Below are positions 26,101-38,100 of a stretch of DNA of 64,000 nt, piece after piece. The position numbers and the translations under genes are program-made. Numbering within the stretch: position 1 is the first letter of the stretch; the number at the start of each line of letters is the position of its first letter. The DNA is from Epiperipatus broadwayi (Eukaryota > Onychophora > Udeonychophora > Euonychophora > Peripatidae): positions 1,045,001-1,109,000 of the forward strand of contig JAQFVV010006305.1 of NCBI GenBank assembly GCA_028023455.1. The letters are read 5' to 3'. Below the pieces are notes generated by a model. It was not told where the DNA came from, made no database searches, and saw only the letters and a list, made by a program, of their open reading frames with translations.

Positions 26101-29100
26101 TTAAGTTATTTCTACCAAAAGCACTTCAACCAGTTTAGTTCTATGATTAAATTCAATCATTATGTTTCCATCTGTAGTAATAATCTGACAAGATATTTGT
26201 AGTTGTTATCTTCTTCTAACTCATTATTATCAATCTTTATTTTCTTCTTTTGAGAAAATCTATTGAACATTAGTTTTTTAACATTTACCTTTAGTTCTGT
26301 TTCCTTACTTTTATCCGGTAACTCTTGCAATATTTCCTGAAGCTCTAAAGTATTATTTATAAAAACAGCTATATCATCTGCAAAATCTAGATTATTTAAA
26401 TCATCTCCATTTAAAACAGGCAAAACTCACTATACATATTGCCACACACAGCAAGCTAGAGTAATCAATGGATACCAGAAGGCTTGTGCATAAATTCGCC
26501 ATCTAGTGCCACTCATCCAATATCCCCAGATTAGTTTCTGAACTTGTGGCCTTCATCAGTGAAGAGTTTTGGATCTGAGAGCACTGCACCTAAATCTTTA
26601 GGATTTTATTTAAAAATATTAAAAAAGACTCTTACCACAAAGTTTATTTGCATTTTTCAAAAATAAAGCATACTATCTTTCTTAAAATCAAACAAAAACT
26701 GTCCCACTCTTTTTTTTGTGATGATGTTTTAATTGTCTTAAACTAGCATATGTTCATTTACATTTAAATTATTTATTATTAGTATTTCAACTAATGCAAG
26801 GAGGTAGAGAAGAAAAAATGCTAAAAAAGTACATAGCAACATTGCCAATCTTGAATTAGCAAATTTCAGTAAGATATTTAAAAAAAAATTTTATTGGTAA
26901 AATAAATTTAAAAAATAAAAGAAAATTGGAGTATTGTTGACATTATTGCAAAAAATTACTATACTGCAACTAATTATTACAATTAATGTTGATTCCTATT
27001 TTTTAAACAATTATGATATTAAAATTATATTTAAGCACAATATATGTATATGCACATACACATTTTGTGCAGTAGATGTGGAATGTTTTGAATTATAAAA
27101 TCTGAATTGTACTTTACATGTATTTCAGTTAATAATTATTAAATTGTTTTTATATTTTAGATTGGCATTATTAGTTTCCCATATCTGTCATTCTCTTGAA
27201 AAACTGTGTATCAAGAATAACAAACATAAAGAATAAAATATTGTAAAATATTAAAAATTTTAATGAAAAGATTTTTAAAAAAACTATGTATAGAAAGAGA
27301 TAACCCATCCCTTAAATATAAATAATTGAAAGGATTACATTTGTTTTATATATATAAAAAATATAATAATAATAAATAAAATTCTTTAATGAAAAAAAAG
27401 GTAATCTTATGCAATTGATAATAAGCTTAAAAAGTTCAAGAGATGTAAATAGGAATCAGATTTTCAGAATATTATTTTATAACAAAGTTATAAAATTAAA
27501 ATGTTATTTTGTTAATATAAAATTTTTTAGTTATTGTGTTAAAAATGTATTTACTTTAATGCTTATAATTAATTTTTTTTAAAAAAAAAAATTTACACAT
27601 TTTATATATGCTTCATATATTAAAATATAAATATGATTAATTATTCAAATTTTTTCCTATTTTTATGGATAATATATAAATTATATACAAATTGATTTTA
27701 TAGAGATCATAGAATATGATTGAAGCATTTCAATTATAATTTGATTCAAAACAATAATAAAAAAGCAGTAATGATAAAAGAAAAGAAATATTAGTGGATT
27801 TATGTTTTAATCTTTACATTTAAAAGCAAAATTAAATTTAGCATTCTATTTGTTCAAGAATTAATCATTTATTGTATTTCATATATAAAATTTTTTATAG
27901 CATTATAAACATTAATCAAATTATAAGGCAAAATTATAAAATAGTGTAATAAGAGTTATATCATTGTAAATAGGCTAACTAAAATGACATGATGTTTTGT
28001 AAAATATTTAATTATTTTCTAGAATAATGAAATTGTAAGCATATTTTATATATTTTTAATTTTTGTATAGGCTCTTTAAATTTTACAATTAACTATAAAA
28101 TTTAAATGCTAAAATAAGAAAATGGCAAGAAATAGCTAATTATCATAAAAAATGTCAAATATTTCCACTTATTCATAGTTCTTTATTGGTTAATTACTCT
28201 ACTTGCTTTTAAGCAGAGAATTTATTATACATTTTAGTTATTTTATAAAATAATGGAATTATATGTTTGATAATGATATAAGTATAAATTATTTAATCTC
28301 AGTATTGTAATGTTGCTTATTAAAATATATATATATATAACCATTTTATTATATTTGTGTGTGTGTATATATATGTAATAACCTTATAAATCTAATAACA
28401 TTTGTTGAATAGATAATTTTACGTTTACAAATTATCTCATGAATTTTATCAAACATTAATTTCTAATATTGTGACAGTCAGATGATGTTGTTGTTTAACC
28501 CATTCAATATACAAATACCTCGCCACCCATCAGATATTAAATCAAGATACTATGACCTCTCCCATTCGCCTATTCTGAGGCCTGATCACAAACAAACAAC
28601 ACTATCTGAGCCATCATAAATTATTTTTCAACCGCGACAGCTTAGCATCAGCGGAAAGAAACATGGACAGGAAACTTACGGAACTAAATAGTTAAATGTG
28701 CAAAAGTACTAAGAAATATGTGTTTTCGTGCCTGGATCATTAGAAAAGTAAAATAAACATTATAATAAAATTAGGAAACTCAACTTTTGATAGTTAAATA
28801 ATATGTTTAATTAATGCTTTAAAATATGAATAATGATTTAATCCTCCGCTATTCCTCTAAATTAATGAAACAAACTAATTAGACAATAAAACGGATTAAT
28901 AGGTTTGTCTAAATCTTTTCCCAATTTTAATAAAATTTCAACTCGATCTTCTCGATAAAATACAATAAAAAAAGATCTTCGAAACATTTCTAATTGCTTT
29001 GCGCTAAAAACAGTTTAAAATTATTTAAGACGTATATAGCTAAATCAGATATATGTAATAAGCTAGTGGCGGACAAAAGAGGCGTTATCGAGGAGATCAA

Positions 29101-32100
29101 GTTGGCAAACAAAAGAAACTGACTCGTATTTAATTAACAAACATAAATAAAACTGGAAAGAGATTTTAAATGAACAAAAATTAACTATTAAACTTAACCA
29201 CAATGGAATATCAAATATTTACACAGGTTAGTAAGGAAGAATAGCGAAGGGAAAAGGTTAAATATAGATAGATGATCACATAATATATATAATTAAGACT
29301 AGTCTAATAAAAATAGTTACATCAACAAATACATATAATTCAATGAAGCAATTAAAAAATATGAACAAAAGTACATAAGAAATAGTTCAATAGAGGAGAT
29401 ACGATTACGTCCTTTTTTTCTTTCATGTTCCCTCCCGTTCTGCTTGATCTACCGTCGATTAGGGATTTGTCCGGACAATGAAAATATGTAGTATGGTTTC
29501 ACGAAAAGTTCTCCAGACACGGCACAGAGTTCAGATGACTATTGAGTGGATACTATGGCATTTTGGATGGTATTCAGGAACCTCGGCGATAGGCAAAGCT
29601 ATTTATTTGCCTAGCCGAGCATATTCATTTCCTTCAAAATACTATGGCTTTTAACTGGAGCATGTTCAAACTTCTCCATTATTTGAAAATGACCACTGTA
29701 TAACTTTTTGGAGCACAAGCTAAATGTGAAGCAAATCGGAGAGAGTTCTCCAAAAAGAAATATGAATGCACTCTCAAGAAAACTTGGAATAACCACAAGA
29801 AACTCTGAATGAATCCTTCAAAACAAAATCTGAATCAACGGAATCCTTCAAAGGAAAATCTGAATAATCTGAATCCTTCCAAAGAAAATCTGAATAATCT
29901 AGTCTTTTGTTCTCACTTCTATTTATACCCTCTCTTCACTACCTTCTATTGTTTGTATGATCTGAGATCTTGATAACCTCCCCATCTCCTTTGTTTCAAA
30001 ATAACATTTTCTAAAAATAACTTTTACTTTTTTACTCTAGATTTCTTTCTTTAAAGTTTGAATTCTATTAATTAAAAAGAAAGAAAGAGAAGGCCATCTT
30101 TAATTAGACTTGAATGGCTCACTAATCAAAACTATACATTCTTTTAGAAAATGTTGGGGCTTATCTCAAAATCAAATCATTCTAAATATTTTAACAAAAT
30201 TTTAACATAATATATTATTATTTTTTTTATAGTAGAATAACATTTTATTTCACAGAATTTTCATTAACTCATATATACCTAGATGTATATATAGTTTGAC
30301 TAATAGTTAACAATTTTTATTAATAGAATGAAATTTATTTAAAACAAAATACTTAAATTAATACACATTTGATCATAATTATTTTTAACTCTAATCAAAA
30401 CCCTCGATATTAACTAAAACAATTCACTACAACATTAGTTTATAGGAAGACATCATTCTTCAATAAAAGGTGAATAATTAAAAAAGCAATTTTTGTAATA
30501 TTTTATTTATGAAATTTTATATTGTTATGTGATCATTGATTAACTAGTTTATAAGTTGTGATGAAACTAATTCATAATGTGTGTATAAATATACATATAC
30601 GGTATAAAATGTTTGTGTCACTGCAAAAAGAAATTAATTGCACATTATTCGCATTTTCACCTTAATGTTGTAAATTGTTTTGATAATATAGTTAAGGTTT
30701 TTAAATAATTTTTTTTATAATTCAGAAAACCTATCAATAATAATTTATATATATTTTAGTTGAATATTTGATTATTCGTCCACTTGAAAATTATTCTTGT
30801 GACATGAGAATTTCGTTTTCACATTATTGGAAAAGAGAGCGCCCACCATTAGATGTAGGACACAGAGGAATGGGGAATTCTTTCAGAACTAAAAAGTAAT
30901 TATTTACTTTATGATAATCATATGAATTAAATGAATAACATATATATGATATTTGTCACAAACATATCAGCTTTAAAAGTAGATCCAAATTTTTTTTTAT
31001 TTAAAAGTCTGTTGTTAAATTAAATCTTATGTAGATTCTCTCTTTTTATAATTATTTTAATAATACAAAAAAAAGAGAGAACTATAAAAACAACTAAACA
31101 TTTATTTTAGATAATTTGTAGTTCGTATATATTGATTAAAATGTTATATATAGAGTTTGCAAAAATTAGCTCTTAACAAGCTTTGCAGAATATCCTCAAC
31201 CCTAGACCGATTTCTGCTTCTGGCGTCGTCAGTGAGGTGCCAGGATATTCAAGCATTAGATTAAAAATACCAGGACAAACCCAGCACTTTATCTAATGTA
31301 TAACTATTAAGTAGAAAATCTGAAATTTTCAGACATCCATATGCCTTTCAAATCAGCTATCTAACTTAAATAGCCCTATGGGACTGAACTAAGTTCAGAT
31401 ACACCATATATTAATAGTTTTAACAATATAAAATCGCCAAAGCCTTAATAGCAAAAAATAAAATTACAAAAAAAAAATCAAGTCAGATGTCGCATGACCT
31501 AATTACAAGCTTGTATTTACAAATTTTATATATAGAGCTTGCAAAATAAGCTGTTAACAAGCTTTGCAGAATATCCTCAACCCCAGACTGGTGTCTGCTT
31601 CTGGGGTCGTCAGTGAGGTGCCAGGATATTCAAGCATTAGATTAAAAATACCAGGATAAACCCAGCACTTTATCTAATGTATAACTATTAAGTAGAAAAT
31701 CTGAAATTTTCAGGCTATTTAAGTTAGATAGCTGGATTGGAAGACATATGGATGTCTGAAAATTTCAGATTTTCTACTTAATAGTTATACATTAGATAAA
31801 GTGCTGGGCTTGTTCTGGTATTTTGAATTTAATGCTTGAATATCCTGGCACTTCACTGACGACGCCAGAAGCAGAAACCGGTTTGGGGTTGAGGATATTC
31901 TGCAAAACTTGTTAAGAGCTTATTTTGCGAGCTTTATACATAGCATTTGTAAATACAAGCTTATAGTTAGGTCATGTGACATCTGACTTGATTTTTTTTG
32001 TAATTGATTAAAATGTAAGTTTTATTTATTTTGTACTATTTGATGAGCAATGAATTTGATATGATGAGCTAAATATTTTTAAGGAGTTTTTAAAATTTGT

Positions 32101-35100
32101 AAGAAGTGAGAATATCTTTCACATGTTATAAAATCATCAAACTGGGGATCTTTATTCCAGATTTTAATGAGTCAGTATGATAGATGTATCATTAAATGTT
32201 CTGAATTCATGCATCATTATTCAAAAGATAATGGTAATATTCTTTTTATTTATTCAAAATATCATTGTCCTATTAAAAACTGCCTTCCACAATTTAATAG
32301 GATTATCTAAAGTGATCATGATCAACAAATGACTGCATATCTTGTGCAGTTTTAATTCACTGACATATATTAAAATCTTTCTGTGATTTGTAGAACTTCT
32401 GCTTCAAATCTTTATATTATTAATGAAATTTCATATTTGATTTATTATTCAGTTAAAAGTAGAATGTCATAAATAAATCACTAAAAATATAATCATTGTT
32501 AGCTAAGATACTGGGATCAATTTATGCAGCTGTTGGTAGTATTAGAGATTTATATATAAAGAACATATATCTTGATCGGTTCATTTCCTATACTAGTGAG
32601 TATGAACAATAAAATATTTTTATCTCTAAATCAAAGTTTAGTTATTTATCCTGTTTTATAATGTATTATCATGGAGTGCTGCATAAATCAAGACAATTGT
32701 CTAGTCTGTATCCATATTAAGTCTCCCTATTCTCATTATATCATTCATTAATGGTAAGTACATCAGAAATATGAGTCATGAGATAGAATATCCGTTATTA
32801 TGTTAACAATAATAAATAAAGCATATAAAATTATGTTATAACCCATCAGAAGAACTGGTATTCATAAATATTTATCAAATTCAAATAAAATAAATATTAA
32901 GATGAATGAGAACTACCAATTGAATGATAACAAAATATAACTTTATTACAGAAGTTTACATAAATAAATTAATATGAAATTGTTTAATAATTAATTACAA
33001 AATAATTAAACAACAACAAAAAATATATAAATAAATACCTGATGTAGACAACATCTTCAAAATTTTATTCAATTCAGAAACTTTATATATTTATTTTACT
33101 TGAAAATTCCTACTTTACTTTCAAAAGAAAAAAAACAACTAATAAAATAAATTTAATTATCTTCACTTTTATTCTTCCTTGTACGACAATTATTTTTTTT
33201 AGTTTAACAGCAGAGCATGTATTACTTCAATTATACTATTCACTTATTCATTGTGAGTGTTTTATTTGTTATACTGCATTTTGAATTTGGGCAGAGACAT
33301 GGAAGAATATTTCTAAATTAACTATCTCAAAGTATCCATTAAAATATTTTATACTGTCATGGCATAGAGTATTTTTTGATATTCACTTTTTCGTTCAATA
33401 TTTAAAATAAATATAGATATATTTATATAATTTATTTTGGCTAATATGTATTAAGATTATTGTATGATTAAAATATATGTTTTCTAATCTTATAAAATAG
33501 ATTAAATAAATATTCCCGCTTAGCTTGTTAATGAAGTAGTAAGATCTCCATCTTTTAATATAATATTTAATATGGAATTGTAGAATATATCCATTCTTTA
33601 ATGATTCCATCATAAAACAATAGCATGTATTTAACCTTTTAAAAAAATACATATCTATCTGTCCAAGTTCATAAAATAATGTGAATTTTAATATAGAATA
33701 ATATTTTCTTATTTTATTTTGATACATGCACACTTATTGATATACATTAAGATATATTTAAAAAAAACTTGAAATCCATAGATGCATTATTTTTAAACTT
33801 ATTCATGTTTATTTTAAAAAATATAAACTATATATAAATTTAATACAATTGAATAAGAATGTGTATGCTTTATTGCTTATGCTAAGCTCACACGTATCAA
33901 CAAATGTGTATTTATTTTATTTAAAAACTTCAAATATTCTTAAGGTTGTTTTTTTTTTTTTAACTATTAAATAAGATGAAACACAATTTAAAAAAAAAAA
34001 AAAGTATTACTCTATAATTATATTTTTTAATAAATTAAAAATAAAATAATATCACTATTTGTAATCTACTGTTTCATTTATTACTAATTAATTATATGAT
34101 CCTCTTTTTTGTATTCATCCAATCCTATGTCTTTTTTTTTGGATCCAATTTTTTGATCTACAAATGATATTTCACTTAATTTTATATCCAATATCATGAT
34201 TACTGCATTTATTAAGATCTTTTGATATTTTGCATAGTCTCGGCAGTTGAATACATGGCATATCCGGATCAGATGATATAGGTTTAAATTTTAGATTAAC
34301 CTTTCCAATTCTTTAGAATTTCAGTCAATGAAAATTTTGAAAAACAAACTCTTTCCTTTGTTTTTTTTTTTAGAACTTAATTCTGTTGATAAATATTCAA
34401 AATAAATGAAATATTTTCTTTTCTTATGAATTTTAAAGGAACAAACTTTTTTTGTATACCAAGTCTTTGTTCTAGAATGAAAAATAATGATATCAGTTTT
34501 ATCATGTTTTTCCAATAGATAAAATTAATTATTTTGAATAAAATGCTAGTATATTTCATAGGGTTAATATTTTATATATATATAAGTTATTTCGAATCTT
34601 TTTAATGAAATAATTAACCAAAATTATTTATTATCACTATATATATATATATTTGTATTAAAATAAATGTATATACATGTTTCCATTCAACATTGACATA
34701 TGTGTTTCTATTCATCTTATAACTAGTTTTATCATTTACAGCCAAGACACAGTTGTGCCCTAATATTTACATAAACATTATTTACTTATATTGATAATTA
34801 TAGGGTATATTAAATTAATTATCTTAAAATGGTTAATTGAATAGGTTTGATAACTACTTCGTTTTCTAATTTATTTATTTTTTCCATTCACAGTGTTAGT
34901 TTGAAGCTGTTTCACTAGAGATGTATTTCCTATAAAATATCCACAATACACTCCATCTATATTCATTAACGTTACCATATTGAAAATATAAATTGATAGT
35001 TTTACTATTTAGGAGCCATTAAAACTTAGCATGAGTAGCAATTGTTTCTAAAAAGTGAACATCAAATTTCTCAGCATTATGTTTAAGATAAAACCTGTTT

Positions 35101-38100
35101 TAAATATCACTGTAATTTAATTTTGAAGTATACTAATCTGGAAGTCTGACTAATAATATATATTAGTAAGTACTCATGTAATAATCTTTTTTTATATATA
35201 TTATGACATTTAATTCTAACATAATTCTTAAATGTCATTACTTTGAGCATCCTGTATCCAAACTCTTATAGTAATTTTTTTGTCTGACATGAAGAGATCG
35301 TGATAGTTTGAATTTTATGTAAAAATTCAAGAATAGCAGACTATTCCATTTGACAAAGCTAATATTATTATTTCTAACAATTTAAAACTATAGTATATAA
35401 GTAGTAAAATCTTCAAGAACAAAAATGCAGTCTTTTATTAATATTAAAAAAATAACATTGTAAAGCAAGAAATAAAAGCATTCTTTCTCTGAACTTTCCA
35501 AATCCAGCATTAAAGCATAAATACTGATAAAATGGGTAGCAAAACAATTTTTAATATCATTAGCCTTTCATTGATTGAAACTTCTCGAATTCCAAGAACC
35601 ATTTTAATTTCTTTTTATTCAATAAACTGCCCTTCTCAAAAAATTTATAGCTACTTATCTGATCAATTAAGCTTTCTTTTTCTGCAAGATAATTTTAAGA
35701 GCAACTTTATAATATCAATTTTAAATCATGATCAATTTCTCAGCTAGAAGTGCTATCTTATATTCACATTTGAAGAAATATCTTCAAAAAGAAATTGTTT
35801 TCTGTGTATTTACATTTACAAAAAAAATTAAAAGGCTTTACATTATTATTTTCTATGCCACCATCTTTATCATTAGTTATATTACACCAGTTCTTTGCAT
35901 AAATGAAAAGTCAAATTTTATTAATTATTTAAATCTTTAGAAATTTTGACCAAGTTCTTTTATATTTGTGGGATATAGAAAATTTATAAATAAGATTGAC
36001 TAATATACAGTCATTTGCTTAATGGAATTCCTGTTCAAATCCATTTTCAAGCAAATGATTATTGGTTTTACTGCTGCATGTAAGATAAACTTGTTTTGTC
36101 ATATAGATTTGTATTATTTTATATGCAACATACTTTGGGTACAAAAATTTAAAAAAGTCTGAAATTCAAAATTATTATATGGAAATATTGCTGCACAACA
36201 TCATTATCACAGTTAATGTAGAAAGTTAGTTGATGGAATGAAAAGAAAGAAAAGGCACAGAGAGAAGACAGGCATTTTATTTCTTTTAGAAACAAGATTT
36301 AGATTTGGAAGAGACCAGAAATATGCAAATTATCTTCATGTTTAAAAATTATTCAATTATTTGCCTTTTATGGACACTGTTTGGAGTCTGGGTTTAGCAG
36401 AACCAAATTTATTTATTTGTGGTATGTAGGTGTACATTTCATATTGCTTATTAAAATATGTGAAATAATGATGAAGTAATATTAGTTTTTGATTAATATT
36501 TTTTGAAATTCACAATATATAAATGCAATTATTTATTTAATTGCATTAAATTCCTCAACTGTTTCTTATATAAATATTTCATAAATATGTAAAGGAAATT
36601 TTATCTTTGCCTTGGTTGATCACAAATTATTTAATTTTTCTTGGAAAAAAAAATTTTTTTTGTCACTTAAGTTTACATATCCTGTTTTTACAGTTAAAAG
36701 ATTTTAGGGAACATATGTGGAAGTTCTTGATGGAAGAATTTTTATAATTTACAAAATAAATGAGATTGTTTCAAATATTTAAAATGAATTTTAATCACTG
36801 ATGTAGAAATTTTTTTCATAGATATGATTAGCTATCTATCTTTAGGCTATATTTTCATACATCATCAAAACCTAATTCTTTTTTTTTTCTGTAATAATTA
36901 TTATACTTCACAAAATGGTTTCTTAATATATTATTTTACTTATATCTCATGATTTTTTCTAGCTTAGTTATATGCTTTCAAGAACAATCTCTTCATATTA
37001 CTCTAGAGCCATCAAAATGATTCTAGAATAGTATAAAGAGAATCTACTTGTAAAATAATATAGGCGCTATTGCACCTGAACACAAAGCTACTTTATACTT
37101 AAAACAAAATAAAATTATACTATTCTGCAAGCATTCGCACACAAAGTTTCGAGTTAGATTTGAATTATAAAGAGAATCTTAAATTTTAAATTGTGAATTT
37201 AGAAATACACAGTTTATGCTGTGAGGGACTTTGATAAATAAAAATACACATGTGTAAATGTTCATTTAATAAATTTATTATAAATTTTTCAGATTATCAG
37301 CAATTCGTGAAAATACTATTGCTTCATTAACGAATGCAGCAAGTCATGTAAGTTGTAAATTTCATTATTACTACCATTATAAATAATATCTATATATTGT
37401 AACCTCTGTCATAAGTAATTTGTATAACTTCTGAAAATAAATAAAAGAGGTTATTATATGTTTCAAAAAACTTGTTAAAGGCTTAATTTTTCTTTTTAAA
37501 AAAAGAAAATCGTATGTGTTAACAAATCAAAAAAAGAAAATAAATTTGTAAGTATGTAAAAGTTTTGTTTCTTTGTTACTTTTAAAATTTGATTTTAAGA
37601 TAAAATTGCAAAAATATTAAATATTAATAAAAAAATTAATAATAATATAAATGCAGGTTAATTTTCAGACAATGAAAAAGTATTCTATAGTTGCTATGGG
37701 AATTTTGATGATTGCTAAATAACAAGAAAAAAGTAGCATTGTTGTCAGCCATAACTGTTTATTTTACCAGTTGGTTTAGATCACAAATTACCAGCCATGA
37801 AAATGACTTTTGTTCAATTTAATGTGAATTTATGATAAAAATTTATATATATTGTTTATAACACTTCTTTCATATACACTTTAATGCAACAAATTTTCTT
37901 AAAAACTTTTTTATTCCCTTACAGTTTCGACTGTCCAGCAGTCTTCATCAGAGCTCTATCTTTTTCTTTTCTTTAATTAAAATATTAAAGAAGAGAAGAA
38001 GATAGAGCATTGATGAAGACTGCTGGACAGTCGAAACTGTAAGGTAATAAAGAAGTTTTTAAGAAAATTTGTTGCATTAAAGTGTATATGAAAGAAATGT

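Larger units (their letters stand above)
24619..30759. other. GPCPD1 intron, 6.1 kb
   Basis: It contains the RTE fragment with a hammerhead repeat at its edge (25632-26600) and, at about 28480-30150, a block of higher complexity and G+C with a hairpin (29582-29619) and 30-bp repeats. In that block I recognise no transposase, integrase or reverse transcriptase; LTR-like or DNA-transposon origin is possible. Remaining stretches (24619-25630, 26600-28480, 30150-30759) are plain AT-rich intron. Confidence 0.6.
31146..31994. mobile_element. Retrozyme-like array: two tandem 381-bp units and one inverted unit, each with a hammerhead
   Basis: CTTTGCAGAATATCCTC occurs at 31181 and again at 31562, 381 bases on, and the whole intervening unit repeats in the same order (ribozyme, AAGCATTAGATTAAAAATAC, ACCCAGCACTTTATC, AGAAAATCTGAAATTTTCAG). 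After the second partial unit, a third copy runs in the opposite direction from about 31715 to 31994. No open frame for a protein exists. Tandem monomers of 170-400 bases with one type I hammerhead each are the signature of animal retrozymes, non-autonomous elements thought to use Penelope-like machinery; the inverted copy resembles the rearranged ends of Penelope-like elements. Confidence 0.8.
30896..37292. other. GPCPD1 intron, 6.4 kb
   Basis: The 381-bp hammerhead repeat array fills 31146-31994. The remainder, 32000-37292, is AT-rich with no repeat family or coding region I can support; open frames at 33395-33733, 34321-34559 and 35532-35940 are low-complexity. TTTAGG and similar short words occur but not in arrays. 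Confidence 0.65.

Noticed and set aside
33395-33733. 112-residue minus-strand frame
   Set aside because: Same reason: AT-rich intron, no domain, no splice or promoter context.
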